From Avena insularis (lineage: Eukaryota; Streptophyta; Magnoliopsida; Poales; Poaceae): a stretch of DNA of 64,000 nucleotides. Position numbers and translations under genes: made by a program. The notes below the pieces were generated by a model. It was not told the origin of the DNA. It made no database searches and saw only the letters and a list, made by a program, of their open reading frames with translations. Location of the stretch: positions 178,470,927-178,534,926 of the forward strand of contig CM042691.1 of the NCBI GenBank assembly GCA_023614405.1, read 5' to 3'. Of the stretch, positions 50,443 to 62,538 are shown piece by piece. The stretch's first letter is position 1, and every line of letters starts with the position of its first letter.

Positions 50443-52489
50443 CGCAAACTCTCACGTTTCGGAGTAAGGAATTGCCTTGTAGTGGTTGCTATATTTTTCC
50501 ATTCTATGATGACCTTAAATGGAATTAATTGTAGTATTCCATAACCTGATTAGATATCCTAATCGAAGCCTTTTTATTTAATCATAAAACTTTATTACTA
50601 TGTTAGATACAGTCTAGAGGGTTTCCTTAAAACAAGTTTTAAGTTTCTATATGCCCGTGTTTGTGGTCAAAAGACTATATTTCTATTCCTGTCATAGTAT
50701 AGTTGATACGGGTACTCCTTCCTAGATTGGATTTGAACTCATTTATTCCATACCAATTGGAATTTCTTATCCTCAATACTTGTCCAATTGGGTGTTCTGT
50801 ATTACTTCTTAAGGGTTACTTAAGAGTTGTTTCCTTTAGAATTGGTTGGTTAAATTTATCCTTTATCACCTTCAAGCTTATACCTTATTAAGTTTTTAGA
50901 TAATCCTTCATTATTACCTATAGTACTTCTTCAACTTTCATTTATAATGTTTGCTCTCCCCCTTAGGGTTTACTAATAGTCTTCAAACTAAATACATAGT
51001 GACCATTGGTTCTTAGACTATAATGTTGGTCTCTGTTCAGCTTATACTTTACCTGTTTAGGGTCTGATGAAAGATTATATGGAGCATCCACATAGTTGTG
51101 GATCTCCGAAACAAATCTTTCAACATTATATGTCATACTTTCAATTGGACATTTTCGCTAGGATGAGTCTATCTTTGCAAAGCATCTTGAAAGACGATCA
51201 CCTTAAAAAAATTATACTTCCTTAGGTCTACTTAACTTAGGCCAAATATTATGCTTTTTATGCAATTTTTAAGAAGATCTGGTTAACTATGTTAACCAAA
51301 TACCAGTTGTGGTCAAAATACCAACTATGGATCAAAATACCGACTAGGGATTAAGTACCAAAGGTGGATCATAATAGGTTGTATGGATTACCCTATTGTT
51401 TACGACCTACTACTGACATTCCCTCTGTATTGTCAGAGCTTACATACCATCTTGCTCCACAACTTTATCTTTGTACTAGTTCATGACGCTTCCATAAACT
51501 GGGCATTACTACTTTTATTAACTTCGGAGCAATGCTACCTACTTTGAATGGCCTTAAGTATATTACTTCTTGTTGTCCCATACGTCTTCTATGATAAACT
51601 TTCTTCCAAAGCTGGCTAGAAAAGACCTATGCTATGTCTATCCTCCAAATGGTGTTAATACTCCTTATATTTTGCTTCACCCTTCAAATAAGTCTTCCTT
51701 ATGATCTTTGAAACTCGCCACTCCCTTACACGAATTCCTGTTCCTATCTAGGTCTATAACATCAAGTTATAACTGGTGTTACATCATGCATTTGCACACC
51801 TAATTAAACTTCATGTACAGATCTAGTCAATCAAGAAGATTCAATAAAATCCACAAGTTGATAAACAACAAAACATATACCATGCATTATACATAGGTTT
51901 AAATAATTTACAAATGTACTGGATGTTCTAACGGTTTGCTCCATACCTATTTACACAAGTATCTTACAAGAACTTCTTATTCTTGTGGATATATCCTCAC
52001 TTATTTCGGCAAACCTTTCAAACTACAATACGCATTACCCTCTATGTACATTATTCATGCACTCATCCCTTGGGATGTCGTTCCTTTCTCACTTTCATCT
52101 TCCTCTAGTGCTTCTTGGAGTTCCGTCCATGATGACGTGAAGTCCTACGACTGCCTTCTGGAGCATAAGAGCATCCAGGAGGTGCGTATTCTTGGTTGGA
52201 AGTACCGAGATTGAGATTAGTCATTAAAAATGACTAGAGTTGGTGTAATCCTCTTCGGAATATTCCTGATTGTCTGGTAACGCTTCCTCATAGTAAGTTG
52301 GATCCTTAGATTTTTCTTAGATCCAATCATATATATTGGTGTAGTAGTTGTCGGAATACCCTTCTAAGTCGATTGGATTAGTATTACCCCCATATGGTCC
52401 ATAAGGCTCTCTATGGTTATAGTGGGTCTCTTCTTAATACATGTATCACAAGGTATAGGATTTCCTATGGTTCCACCTTGAGATTCTAC
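50443..52489 (-). other. L internal non-coding region
   Basis: AT-rich, with only short frames (50703-50891, 51936-52214) of no recognisable type. Decayed coding sequence cannot be excluded. A possible triplication of TACCAACTATGGATCAAAA-like words lies at 51300-51365. Confidence 0.5.
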
Positions 52490-53266
52490 TTACCATCCAT
52501 ACTTCTTTGGCTCAGGGTTATTTGGAATAACTTTATTCCATTCCTGTTGTTCGGAGTTATATTTGGTCCATAGGTCTTCAGGTGGCTTGAAGTCATTTTG
52601 GTAATAGGCATAATTTTCCGAGTTTGGGTCATCAAACTCAGTTTCCTCAAACACTTCTCCTGAAGGTATGTATTTGGGATGCCTAGCTTCTTTATCTAAC
52701 TTCCTCCTACATGCCATTGTTTTATTAGGATCAGTAAAATCCTTAATGACCGTATCCAGTTCCTAAACTAAGACTTGGTGAGTGTTATGATAAGTGTTTA
52801 GCAAAGACCGATAACAATCCATATACTCTACAACTAGAGTAGGTTCAGCTTGGACTAGGGTAGAGTGATCTAACTCATGCTCTGAGTTTGAGGTTTCATG
52901 GGGTATAATGATATGAGAACTACCTTCTAGAGCTTGGGATTTTTGCTCTCGGATAATGGTTATGGATGCTGCTACGGCAATCTGATATGCAGATGCCATG
53001 CACCTTGCCTCTCCTGATGGCATTTCTCCCTTAAGTCCTAACTTCTTGGGTAACATGATCATGACACGGTATTTATCTAATACCTGCCCATCATAGTAAC
53101 TGTAAATCTTGACCAAAAGTCTCGATTCACATTCCAAACTCCATAGAAGTTGTCGGAGATTGTCTCTCCAATCCCCTTCATAGTCATTCAACGTCCTATT
53201 CATCACTTGAACATTCCGGGGTGGATATCGAGGTGCCATGTGGAACTGTAGATAAGAAATTATCAT
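52490..53266 (-). CDS. L lone ORF, unknown function, one internal stop
   Basis: Two minus frames, 53266-52763 and 52717-52490, lie in the same phase and are separated by one TAG (52763-52765) after HQVLV, where CAG is the likely ancestor; the combined frame is about 258 codons. A likely alternative start is the Met before APRYPPRNVQ. The first half is neutral to basic, with WSLECESRLLVKIYSYYDG and an Ala-rich segment; the second half is acidic and rich in Asn, Tyr and Pro. I recognise no zinc knuckle, DSG, YVDD or integrase motif. It lies just after the PBS, where M has its pre-gag ORF, so a related accessory role is possible. Confidence 0.55.
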
Positions 53267-53461
53267 CAGTCACATAGGGTTTAAACTCTTGGGTTATGAT
53301 CGGATTTGCAATCATATAAAAGAGTTATCGCACTAGTAACATAAAAGTATTATCCTCAAGTTAATATCCCTCATGTCACTAGAGAACTCTTTATTATTAC
53401 TAGGAGGTGTCCTACAGGTTCTACCCATTTACTAGGTTTCCAACCTAAGGTCAAAGCATAT

Positions 53462-53473
53462 GCTCTGATACCA
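53462..53473 (-). promoter_or_regulatory. L primer-binding site (initiator tRNA-Met)
   Basis: The minus strand reads TGGTATCAGAGC, two bases from the 5' LTR end. Confidence 0.93.
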
Positions 53474-53475
53474 AC

Positions 53476-56400
53476 TGCGGTGACCCAGCATACCACTGAA
53501 TGATGTAGTATACTATAGTCGTTGACATAACACCAATGAAACACCGTTCACTAGTATTACATCCCTCAGAATGGCACAACAGAAACACAGCGGGTCCAAT
53601 ACATGGCTAAAGGTTACAACTCACTCTTTACACAAGATCCAGAGAATACTCTAGGTTAAAGAGAGAGAAAGAACTTCTTACGAACGAGAATCAAAGCTAA
53701 ACTATGCAAGAACTATTATACTATTAAGACTAGTATTTTAACTAAGGGATTGGCATTGCTGCTATTGCAATACACTACAGAATTAGGTTCTTTGGCTAGA
53801 GATTATATTCCTATCTAATCAGTAACTTTGTCTTCACTTGAGTTGATGTATATGTTGACTTCCTTGACTTCATTGAAGAGATTTAGCTTTGAATGATGAG
53901 TCCTAGAGCATAACTTGATGTGGATGTTGTCAATACCGGCTTCAGAATCTAGCAAGGGTTAAGAAGATACATTGAGTACGAGCGTACTCAGCAATTTCAC
54001 TAGAAACGGAGTGTTTGATGTACTATAACTACAGCCACAGACCGTAGGTCGTAGGCAATGCAGTTTTCATAAACATTTCTTCAAAGGTTGCTTTTATTCT
54101 GAAAAGCTATGTCCGTCAGCCTTCACGGGTTTACTAGAACTTTCATGGAGTTCCTTTCCCGTAGCGTTCGCAACTCCTTCCCGGAACAGGGAGTAACAAG
54201 TGACAGTTCTTACACTGTGCAGAGGTGCGTTACTTTTCCCATGAGAGATCAACTCCTTGTTGCACAACCGGGCAGCTAACCTGTCCACAATTCCATGTTG
54301 TGGGGCCCAGTAGTTGGTCCAAGCCAATCACTGCCCTCTCCGGACCTCATATGTCTGCACGATCCTTTAGGCTGGCTCATCTTCGTTAAGCCCCCTTTTG
54401 GGCAGGCTAAAACCCGGATGAGTTCCTGAAGACTCTATGACCTAGTGATGCCCGGAATAGTACCATTTACATCAACTATATCCCTAAACACCATTCATAG
54501 ATAATCTAGACACCAAAAGTGTGGGGCGTAAGGGTGCCCACCCATATGTTGGATTCACACAAGGAATCACAACGTCACGTTAAGGTCGTCTTGCCTCCAT
54601 ACAAGAGGAAAAGGATACAGCTGACTTCTCTGTCCCATTTCAAATCTCATTGTTAACGCGTAATATACGTCGCAAGAATCACTGGCGACATTAGTTGTTA
54701 AGTCCTAGATATTATGTTCCTTTACCACCAGAACTTTTATAGTAAGTTATTACCTTTAATCACATTATTATGGAAATAGTGTTTTCGGACCTTTTCCAAA
54801 TGCAGGTGATGTCCACATTGGATTTATAAAATACTTTACAGAAATTAACCAAAGGACATGAGAAAGTGTGAACTTGCCTTTTGTGATTGCAAGATTATGC
54901 ACTCTCGGTCTTCAAGGTAATATAAGATCCAAAATCTGAAATCAGCATCATTGGTCCGGTAAGTACTAATGTTTAAAGAAGCAATATGCTTTTATGTATA
55001 AGTAATGTGATGCACGTTATAAACGCGAATCCCGGGGATAACGTTGTTCTAGGGTTTGGATTCCGGAGATGGTTACTTTAGAATGTGTTGTTCTTTTAGA
55101 TGAGTTTTATACTCGTGCTTCTTATTAGGCTTGTGAGTGTGTGTGAAACAACACATATTTATGCAGCAATAAATTATATATCTATGAAATGCTATTCAAA
55201 ATAGTTTATCTCCAAACTTTACTTTATAAGTAGAGTCACTTATAAATAGCTTAAGTGTTATTGCTCCTAGGTATACGAGTGAAGTATGAAGTAATGTGAT
55301 CTTGATTATTTGGCATATATTGTCTGAAGTGGCAAAACGAATAACTTTTGAAGAATATATTCCTTTTCTAAGTTTTAAACAATCTTTGTGGTTAGTTAGT
55401 GGTGTTCGATGTTATTTGTGTTTGCTTGAATAGTTTGGCTTGAGATGCTTTATCACTTAACTAGTTCAGACCAAAGTTAACTATAAAACATATAATAATG
55501 ATTACAGTGTTATATTTAGATTCTTGTAGACTAAAGTTAACTTTAAAACGAAGATAGTTTGAAAATATAATGCTTATGATATTTGTATCTTGTGTACCTG
55601 GTAATGTTTCCTTAAGATTACTTAAGAATGGTGATACTTTTACTTGGTGTAGTGGTTTATTGAGTTTATAATGGAACAGTATCATTTACCTTTTTATAGA
55701 TGAGGGGTTATAGTTTATAAACCAAGATATAATATTACTTAACTACTTATGGACTTACAATAGTGTTGTGGTAGTTTTTGTAATCTGGTGGTTTAAAGTA
55801 GATAGAAAGTATCTGATTTATTCTCAAATTGTTCTTTAAGGTTTTTATCATGAATTGGAATCCTTTGAGAATATAATATTCACTTAAGGTTGAAGGTAAT
55901 TTAAATAGAAGGCATTGATAATGTTTTAAACCATTATGGCTTCATATTATTGATATTTAAGACTAATACTATTTATTAGACTTAATTGACTCATTTTAGG
56001 AATATTAGCAAATTTTATCTATCCTGATATAAATGTTAAACTAAGTAAATAAGTTTAAATTTGAGTTATTAAAATATTTGAATTTTTAATTAAGTCAAAA
56101 GTGGAATATTATATTTTTAACATGTAGGTATTCTTTTTGTGATCATTTTGGTATATTATATTTATTTTTTTATGATTTATAAATAATAAGATATGATTTT
56201 TACAATTCTTATAACTTTATAATTACTTACTAAATAACAAATATTTAATTAAGTGTAATAAGAATATATGTTTATAGTTTTCTTAAGGTATGGCTTTTAT
56301 TTTTCTAAGATTTTTGGTATTTTATTTATATTATTAATATTTACCATTATTAAAATATGATTTATCAAATTTTTATTATTTATAAACCTTTATTAAAAAA

Positions 56401-59400
56401 TATTTGTTAAAATAATCATCATAAAAATATTGGAATATAAGTTTAAATTGTAGATTTTATTTTTCTACAAATTTTCATATATTATACACATATTCTGAAT
56501 TATAAATCAAAAGTTATGATTTAAACAAGATTTAATCATTTATTTGATTTCTGGAATATTACTAATTAGGTTTATAACATTTTATTTATTTCTTAAACAG
56601 GAAATACTTTTTACACCGTATCTGCACTTAGCCTGAGTCTCTGACCAGTGGGCCTAGGTCCATCTCAGCTCTTAGGTTTAGAAAATGCATTTGTTACCAA
56701 CCCTGTCTTTACCCCCAGACAATGACATATGGGCTCAAGGCCATGTCATCAGCCATGCGAGGCAAAGACTGGTCAAACTCGTTAATGTGGTTCGATCCTG
56801 AGGTGAGCATGACGTCACCTGGTCTGATCCTCACTGGTTAAGGATCGATCGATCTATCTGGTGCACGCGCGGGGCTGCGGCTAGGTTCATTGGAAAGAGG
56901 AGATCAAGGCAAACCTATTGGTGGTGGCGCCGCTACCTAATGGTCACCGGAGTTGCATCGGCGACGAGCTTCTGCGGTGGCGCTTGCGGTTGATTATGGT
57001 GGCGTGGATTTAGGAAGCAACAAAGCATCGACGCATGATAGGAGACTCAGTGACTCACCAGGAACGCGATGGTGTGCTTGGTTTGGCGAGGCGTGGTCGG
57101 AGACGACGGTGAGGTCGACGAACCGCGTCGGGAACCGAGGGTGCAATTGGGTTGATTCACGTCTCCTCCGCAGTTGCAAGTTTGGGCAATCGAACAAGAA
57201 GTGCACGGCGGTCTCCACCGTGGTCTTACATGGCCGAGGAGAGAACGGAATCGCCAGCTCCAACTCACCTCCGAGCTAGGGTTCTCGGCATGGTTGGGGA
57301 AAGGAGGCAGAGAGGGTTTCAGAGGGGGAAATTGAGGATGAGGACGAGCAGGGATGTCGTGGTGGCCTCCTTATCCTCTCCTAGCGACAGCGGCATTGAT
57401 CTTGGCGCAAGGACGACGATGACGGCATCGAGAGGCGGTGAGCTCCTCCAGCGAGTTGTCTATGTGCGTTAGGATGACGACGACGTTCTGTTTTGCGGAT
57501 AACCCCCTGGCGTTTCTTTCCTCTCAACCCGCGGTCCTTCCCTGGCCCCACTCGTCAGTCACAGATAAGAAAGATCTAGGCTAATTACTGGACCTTTATG
57601 TGGGCTGCACATGGGCGTTAGATAAGTACAGAGGTGTTGGGCTACGGCCAGATGATGTTTTTTATTTGTTTTCTATTTTTCTATTTTTTTCCTTTTCAGA
57701 TTTGTATATAATCTTTCAATGTGAACTTTTCTTTATATAATTTATTTGCTGGATAATTGTTGTAATACTAAATTATATTTAGTATCTTTTGTGAACTTTT
57801 ATTATATAATCTTTTTATATTTCTTTTATTTTCTCTATATGAACCCCTTTTTAATATTTTGTAGAAGCTTTTCCTTTTATTTTTCTTTCTTCTTTTAATC
57901 ATGGTTTTATTAAAAGATATATTCTTATTTGTTATAAAACTTACTCTAGTTGTCTCATAGTTTGAATAGAAATTTTTATATGTATGATAATCCTATATCT
58001 TTATTTGATGCATGAAATACAAAAGAAATTAATATGGTTATTACTACTTCCATTAATTTGGAAAATGGGAATGTATCTATTCTATTATGATAAACAAAGA
58101 AGTTTAGGGTTTTGAATTTACTTATATTTCTTTGTTGATGTGAGAAAAGAGTTAATAGCTAAGCATATTGTCTTCTGTTTGTGATATTTGATGACATCAC
58201 CTTTTATAATAGAAAGTTATATATAGAATGTTATATAGAAAGGAATTGGTAAAGATACTCTTAAGCACATATAATCATGATAATTAGAATTGGAAGAGAT
58301 GTGCTTATGTGATCTGTTATAGGAAAATATTCCTATAAAGTGATATTAACATAAGATGATGAATCAATTCCCTGAATGGACATTATACTTGGTTTAACAT
58401 TTAGAGTTGGTTGTTTAACAAGAATGTCTATTTTCCATTTTTCACCATCCTTGACCTTTAATTAAAGAATTCCTTTCCTAGATATAATACTTCTTCCTAT
58501 CCATCATCCTAGTTAGTATGATGATCTTTCTTCACAAAATGTTCTTATTCACCCTTTACTCTTCTAAACTCATGGATGAATCCAATGAGCTTGACATTGA
58601 AGCTTTTATAGTTTCCTCATATCGATTCTTGGTTATATCCACTACTCTACTGTGGATAATCTTTAATCACACAAGTAGTTCTTCCAAACTCCACTCACAA
58701 TCTTCCTTAATCATCCATCTACCTTTCTTTAAAGCTTACTATCCTTTAAGATGGATAACATTACTTCCATAACTCCATGTCATACTAGCTTTAATTTAAT
58801 CATTTTTAGCTTAGATTTCCAATTGGATAATCAAGGCTTTAGCAATACAACCTTACAATTGTATTGGAATTATTTTCTTAGTATCTTTAATGGGATTAAG
58901 GCTGTTATTCATGGACTATGCCCCATTCAAAAGATTTAAGTAGATTTTATGATAAGATCAAGAAATAGTAGATCAAGGATTGATAGTTAAAGAATTTGTG
59001 AATCAATGGTGGATTACTCAACATTGATGAACAATTGATATTAAAATAAGTTCCATAAAAATTGATATGGAAAGAAAGATATATAGTGGATGATCTTGAC
59101 TTGGTATCTTTCCTACTCAATCTTACTTAAGAAGTAGGGTTAGGTATTACCATGGTACTCATGGTATGTGCAGATGAGATTAAGACATAGTTGTTAAATT
59201 CTTATTATTTATATTATATCCTCAACTTTGTACTTATGAGTGATAATAATGAATTCTATAATATGATCACCTAAGGATCAAATATAAATCATAATGTAAC
59301 AGGGTTTAACTCTTATTACATTTGATCTACCCTTGGATCAAATCATGTTTACCCAAAAAATAAGGTTTAGCAAAGGTCACATTGAAACTTATCGCAGTCA

Positions 59401-59560
59401 ACTTGATGATCTACTTCAATTCCATCAAGTTAAGAGAAGTTTCAATCACTTTGACAAGTTTTGTTCAAAAGCGCGAAAATTATTCAGATTTTCTATGCAT
59501 GAATACAATGCACACATCTGGGTTCAGCTTATTTCTAGGCTCTAATGCTGGGATGTTACA
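53476..59560 (-). repeat. L 5' LTR (6085 bp)
   Basis: It aligns with 44451-50405 throughout. It keeps the ~43-bp segment at about 54865-54905 and a ~68-bp AT-rich segment near 56341-56410 that the other LTR lacks, but lacks ~13 bp near 54750. Frames at 54094-54327, 56953-57472 and 58518-58939 are the counterparts of chance frames in the other LTR. Confidence 0.93.
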
Positions 59561-59565
59561 AGTAC
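59561..59565. repeat. Target-site duplication of L, right copy (AGTAC)
   Basis: Exact repeat of 44446-44450. Confidence 0.95.
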
Positions 59566-60415
59566 AGTATCATGATCATAGACAATGCCACTAATACCTT
59601 GCTCTAATAAAATGACTAGTAATGAGTCTTATCAATTAAACAACTTCTTAACTAAAATTGCAACTTGTGTGTTATGTGGGACTACTTCCTCGACTGGTTT
59701 TCAAGGGGGAAAGCCTCGGAAGGGTTATGCCTGGAGTTATCTTAATGTTACCGTTTAGCGCCCTCTTATCCCGCTCTAATAGACGATGTTGTAGCGTGTC
59801 TCTATAAGTTAGTCAGTTGCAAGCATTGCCGCCGCTAAGTACACCATATACCCCTTGTAGGCGAGGACCGATAAACTCTAGTATCGCCGTGTACTGGCCT
59901 CAGTATTGACGCTCTTGTTTTCTTTATGTTCTTTGGCTTTGGGTTCATTCCCGCCGACAGGTACGTGTGATCAGGTGGATGAGTCTGGTTCTTACTACGT
60001 CGATTACGCTGATGATGACTACTATGAGCAGTAGCTGGGATCCTACCATGAAATCCTGAGACGTGTGGGCATGGGGCTCACTTGCTTATTTCCTGGCATC
60101 TTATGCCTATTTGGATCTTATCCGCACTCGGATGATATATCAAGTTTCCGCTTGATGTATGATGTATTGTTGGGACCTCTGTCCTCTATGTGCTACCTAT
60201 CTATAAACAAATATATTTGGATCTTGTTACCTATATTTTCTTTCTTTGTACATGTCGTGCTCTGATCTGTGCTTGTATGTCGCCGACGTACATCCTCACT
60301 TGTGTATGCTGAGGCGCGATTACCTGGCCAGCGCGAGCTCACTCTAGAAGCTATAACCTTGTAGTGGGGTTATACCGGCTAGAGGTTTAGGCGCGCCAAA
60401 TGGTTGGGCTCTACA
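59566..60415 (+). repeat. P 5' LTR, second part
   Basis: Continuation after L; it ends GGGCTCTACA three bases before the PBS. Its match in the 3' LTR is beyond the window. The small frame at 60065-60265 has no known domain. Confidence 0.85.
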
Positions 60416-60418
60416 AGT

Positions 60419-60430
60419 TGGTATCAGAGC
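60419..60430 (+). promoter_or_regulatory. P primer-binding site (initiator tRNA-Met)
   Basis: TGGTATCAGAGC, separated from the LTR by AGT. Confidence 0.93.
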
Positions 60431-61118
60431 ATGGTCGGCCTGCTAGGATCCCTTGCAGCTGACGTTGTTGAGTCTAGAAAAATATTTTGGTAGCTATATA
60501 TTAAGGAAAAACTAATCGGAGAGTAGGACTTCTTGCTGGTAAGGTAGTGCAACGTTTTATCTGTTCTCATCATCTTCTTTAGGTTAGAACGTCTTCGGCT
60601 ATCCGTAGTACCGTCATAATTTATTGTTTGTGTCAGAGTAAAGTTGCTTCAAATAAAAAACCTTTGAATCTTCAATTTTGTTATTCTTTCGAATCTGTTG
60701 AAACCACAAATTCCCGATTTTATTCAAAATGTTTTGATCAACTCCATCTGTTTTGATCAAAAGTTTTAAACCTTTCGGCTTGTTGGCATGATCTTGCTGA
60801 CTTGTTCTTTGCTACCGACGTGTGAACCAGAAGTTGTACTTCGTCTTAAATTCTTCTTCAGTACACGCATAACTTGAGTTATTTTGGACTCTCGCGATTG
60901 TAATGTTTTAGTATAGCTATATGACACTTATCATGAGTGAAATATGTGAATGCTATCAAATCTAATCTGCTAAAATACATAACTTGGTTCGTTCCAACAC
61001 TCGTAATTGTAATTTGGTTTCTATAGCAATGTGACACTTGTAATGAGTGAAATATGTTCAATGCTATTATCTAATTCTACATGTTCCTTGTGGTTAATTC
61101 TTGCGTACTTTAATTGTA
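60431..61118 (+). other. P leader, no gag
   Basis: AT-rich leader directly joined to integrase, with no gag or pol N-terminal coding. It contains a two-copy direct repeat (60865-61075). Confidence 0.7.
60865..61075. repeat. Two-copy ~109-bp direct repeat in the P leader
   Basis: 60865-60966 and 60974-61075 share CATAACTTG, ATTGTAAT, TGACACTT and ATGAGTGAAATATGT in the same order with moderate divergence. Confidence 0.8.
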
Positions 61119-62502
61119 CCTTGATGATATCCATTGATGCTAATGGCACTCTCAGATTCGAAGGGCGCATTGTTGTACCAAAAGTGCAAGCACTCAAGAA
61201 TCTAATTCTCAAAGAAGCTCATGAAACTCTGCTTGCTATTCACCCTGGTAGCTCAAAGATGTACCATGATCTCAAGCCTTACTATTGGTGGACGCGCATG
61301 AAGCGTGAAATTGCCAAGTATGTTGCCGAGTGTGATGTTTGTAGAAGAGTGAAAGCAGAACATCAGAGAGCCGCTAGTCTCCTTCAACCTCTCCAGATTC
61401 ATGAGTGGAAGTGGGATAAATTGAGATGGATTTTATCACTGGGTTTCCAAAATCTCAGAAGGGCAACAATGCCATCTTTGTGGTGATTGATCGCTTTTCC
61501 AAAGTGGCCCACTTCTTGTCTGTCAAAGATACTATTACAGCTAGTCAATTGGCAGAACTCTATGTTGCGAGGATTGTAAGCCTCCATGGTGTTCCTTAAG
61601 AAATCACATCTCATCGTGGAAGCTTGTTTACTTCCAGATTCTGGGAATCCTTTCAGCAGTACATGGGAACTAATATCAAGTTCAGCACTACGTATCACCC
61701 TTAGTCTCAAGGCCAAGTGGAAAGAGTAAATCAAATTCTTGAAGATATGCTCAGAGCTTGTGTCATCTCTTTTGGCATGAAATGGGAAGAATGCCTTCCT
61801 TTTGCTGAATTCTCTTATAACAACAGTCATCAATCAAATCTGCACATGTCACCATTTGAAGTTCTTTATGGCCGCAAGTGTCGTACTCCTCTCTACTGGT
61901 CAGAAACTAGTGAAAGGAAAATCTTGAGAAATAAAGATCCTCTATATACTGAAATGTGTCTGGATATCATCAAAGAGGCAGAAGAAAAGTGCCAGATTGT
62001 TCGCGACAACTTGAAAATTGCTCAAAATCGATAGAAAGCCTACTATGATGGAAATCACCGTGATATGGTGTACAAAGTGGGTGATCTTGCTTATCTCCAT
62101 GTGACCCCGATGATAGGCACACACCGCTTTGGTATCAAAGGGAAGCTTGCCCCATGATACATCGGTCCCTTCAATGTTCTCTTAAGATCAGGTCCTCTTG
62201 CTTATGTCTTGGAGTTGCCTGAGAATCTCAAAAATGTTCATCCCACCTTCCATGTCTCTCAGTTGAGGCAATGCTTCAAGGAGCCCGGTAGAGTCGTGGA
62301 TCATTCCTCTATTGTGCTCAAGGAAGACCTTTCTTACCATGAGCATCCTATTCGCATTCTTGATGAGGCTGAACGAAATACAAGAAACAAAACCATCAAG
62401 TTCTTCAAAGCTCAATGGTCACATCACTCCGATAAAGAAGCAACTTGGGAGCGCGAAGATCTCTTGAGATCCGAGTACCCCGCTCTATTCTCCTCTTCTT
62501 AG
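61119..62502 (+). pseudogene. P integrase and chromodomain, broken
   Basis: Order: DANGTLRFEGRIVVPK, zinc finger (H...H...ECDVC), a -1 frameshift near 61417 just before the core, VVIDRFSKVAHFLSV, SLHGVP, GSLFTSRFWESF, QGQVERVNQILEDM, FAEFSYNNSHQ, RYIGP-like region, HPTFHVSQLRQCF, and a chromodomain ILDEAERNTRN..EATWEREDLL. The second catalytic Asp (family DRGSLF) reads His. Stops at 61597-61599, 61702-61704, 62032-62034 and 62155-62157 each fit C-to-T in Gln or Arg codons. The normal stop is at 62500-62502. Confidence 0.92.
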
Positions 62503-62520
62503 AATATCGGGACGTGATTC
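62502..62520 (+). repeat. PPT-proximal inverted repeat, P (decayed)
   Basis: GAATATC GGGAC GTGATTC pairs at five of seven arm positions. It overlaps the last base of the stop codon and precedes the PPT. Confidence 0.65.
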
Positions 62521-62521
62521 C

Positions 62522-62534
62522 TTCAAGGAGGGGC
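62522..62534 (+). promoter_or_regulatory. P polypurine tract
   Basis: CAAGGAGGGGCG lies just before the 3' LTR. Confidence 0.8.
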
Positions 62535-62538
62535 GTTT

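Larger units (their letters stand above)
44451..59560 (-). mobile_element. Element L: complete LARD-like retrotransposon with ~6-kb LTRs
   Basis: LTRs at 44451-50405 (5955 bp) and 53476-59560 (6085 bp), internal region 50406-53475 (3070 bp). Minus-strand LTR ends are TGTAACATCCCAGC and GGGTCACCRCA. PBS, PPT and a perfect 5-bp target duplication are present, so it transposed as a unit. There is no recognisable gag, protease, reverse transcriptase or integrase; one ORF remains. Size and layout resemble large retrotransposon derivatives of Triticeae such as Sukkula, but family identity is not claimed. By eye about 12 differences separate the LTRs over the ~240 bp at their 3' ends. Confidence 0.93.

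Noticed and set aside
56953..57472. ORFs repeated at 47899-48312 and 56953-57472
   Set aside because: They are the same GC-rich block in the two L LTRs, with frames shifted by indels between copies.
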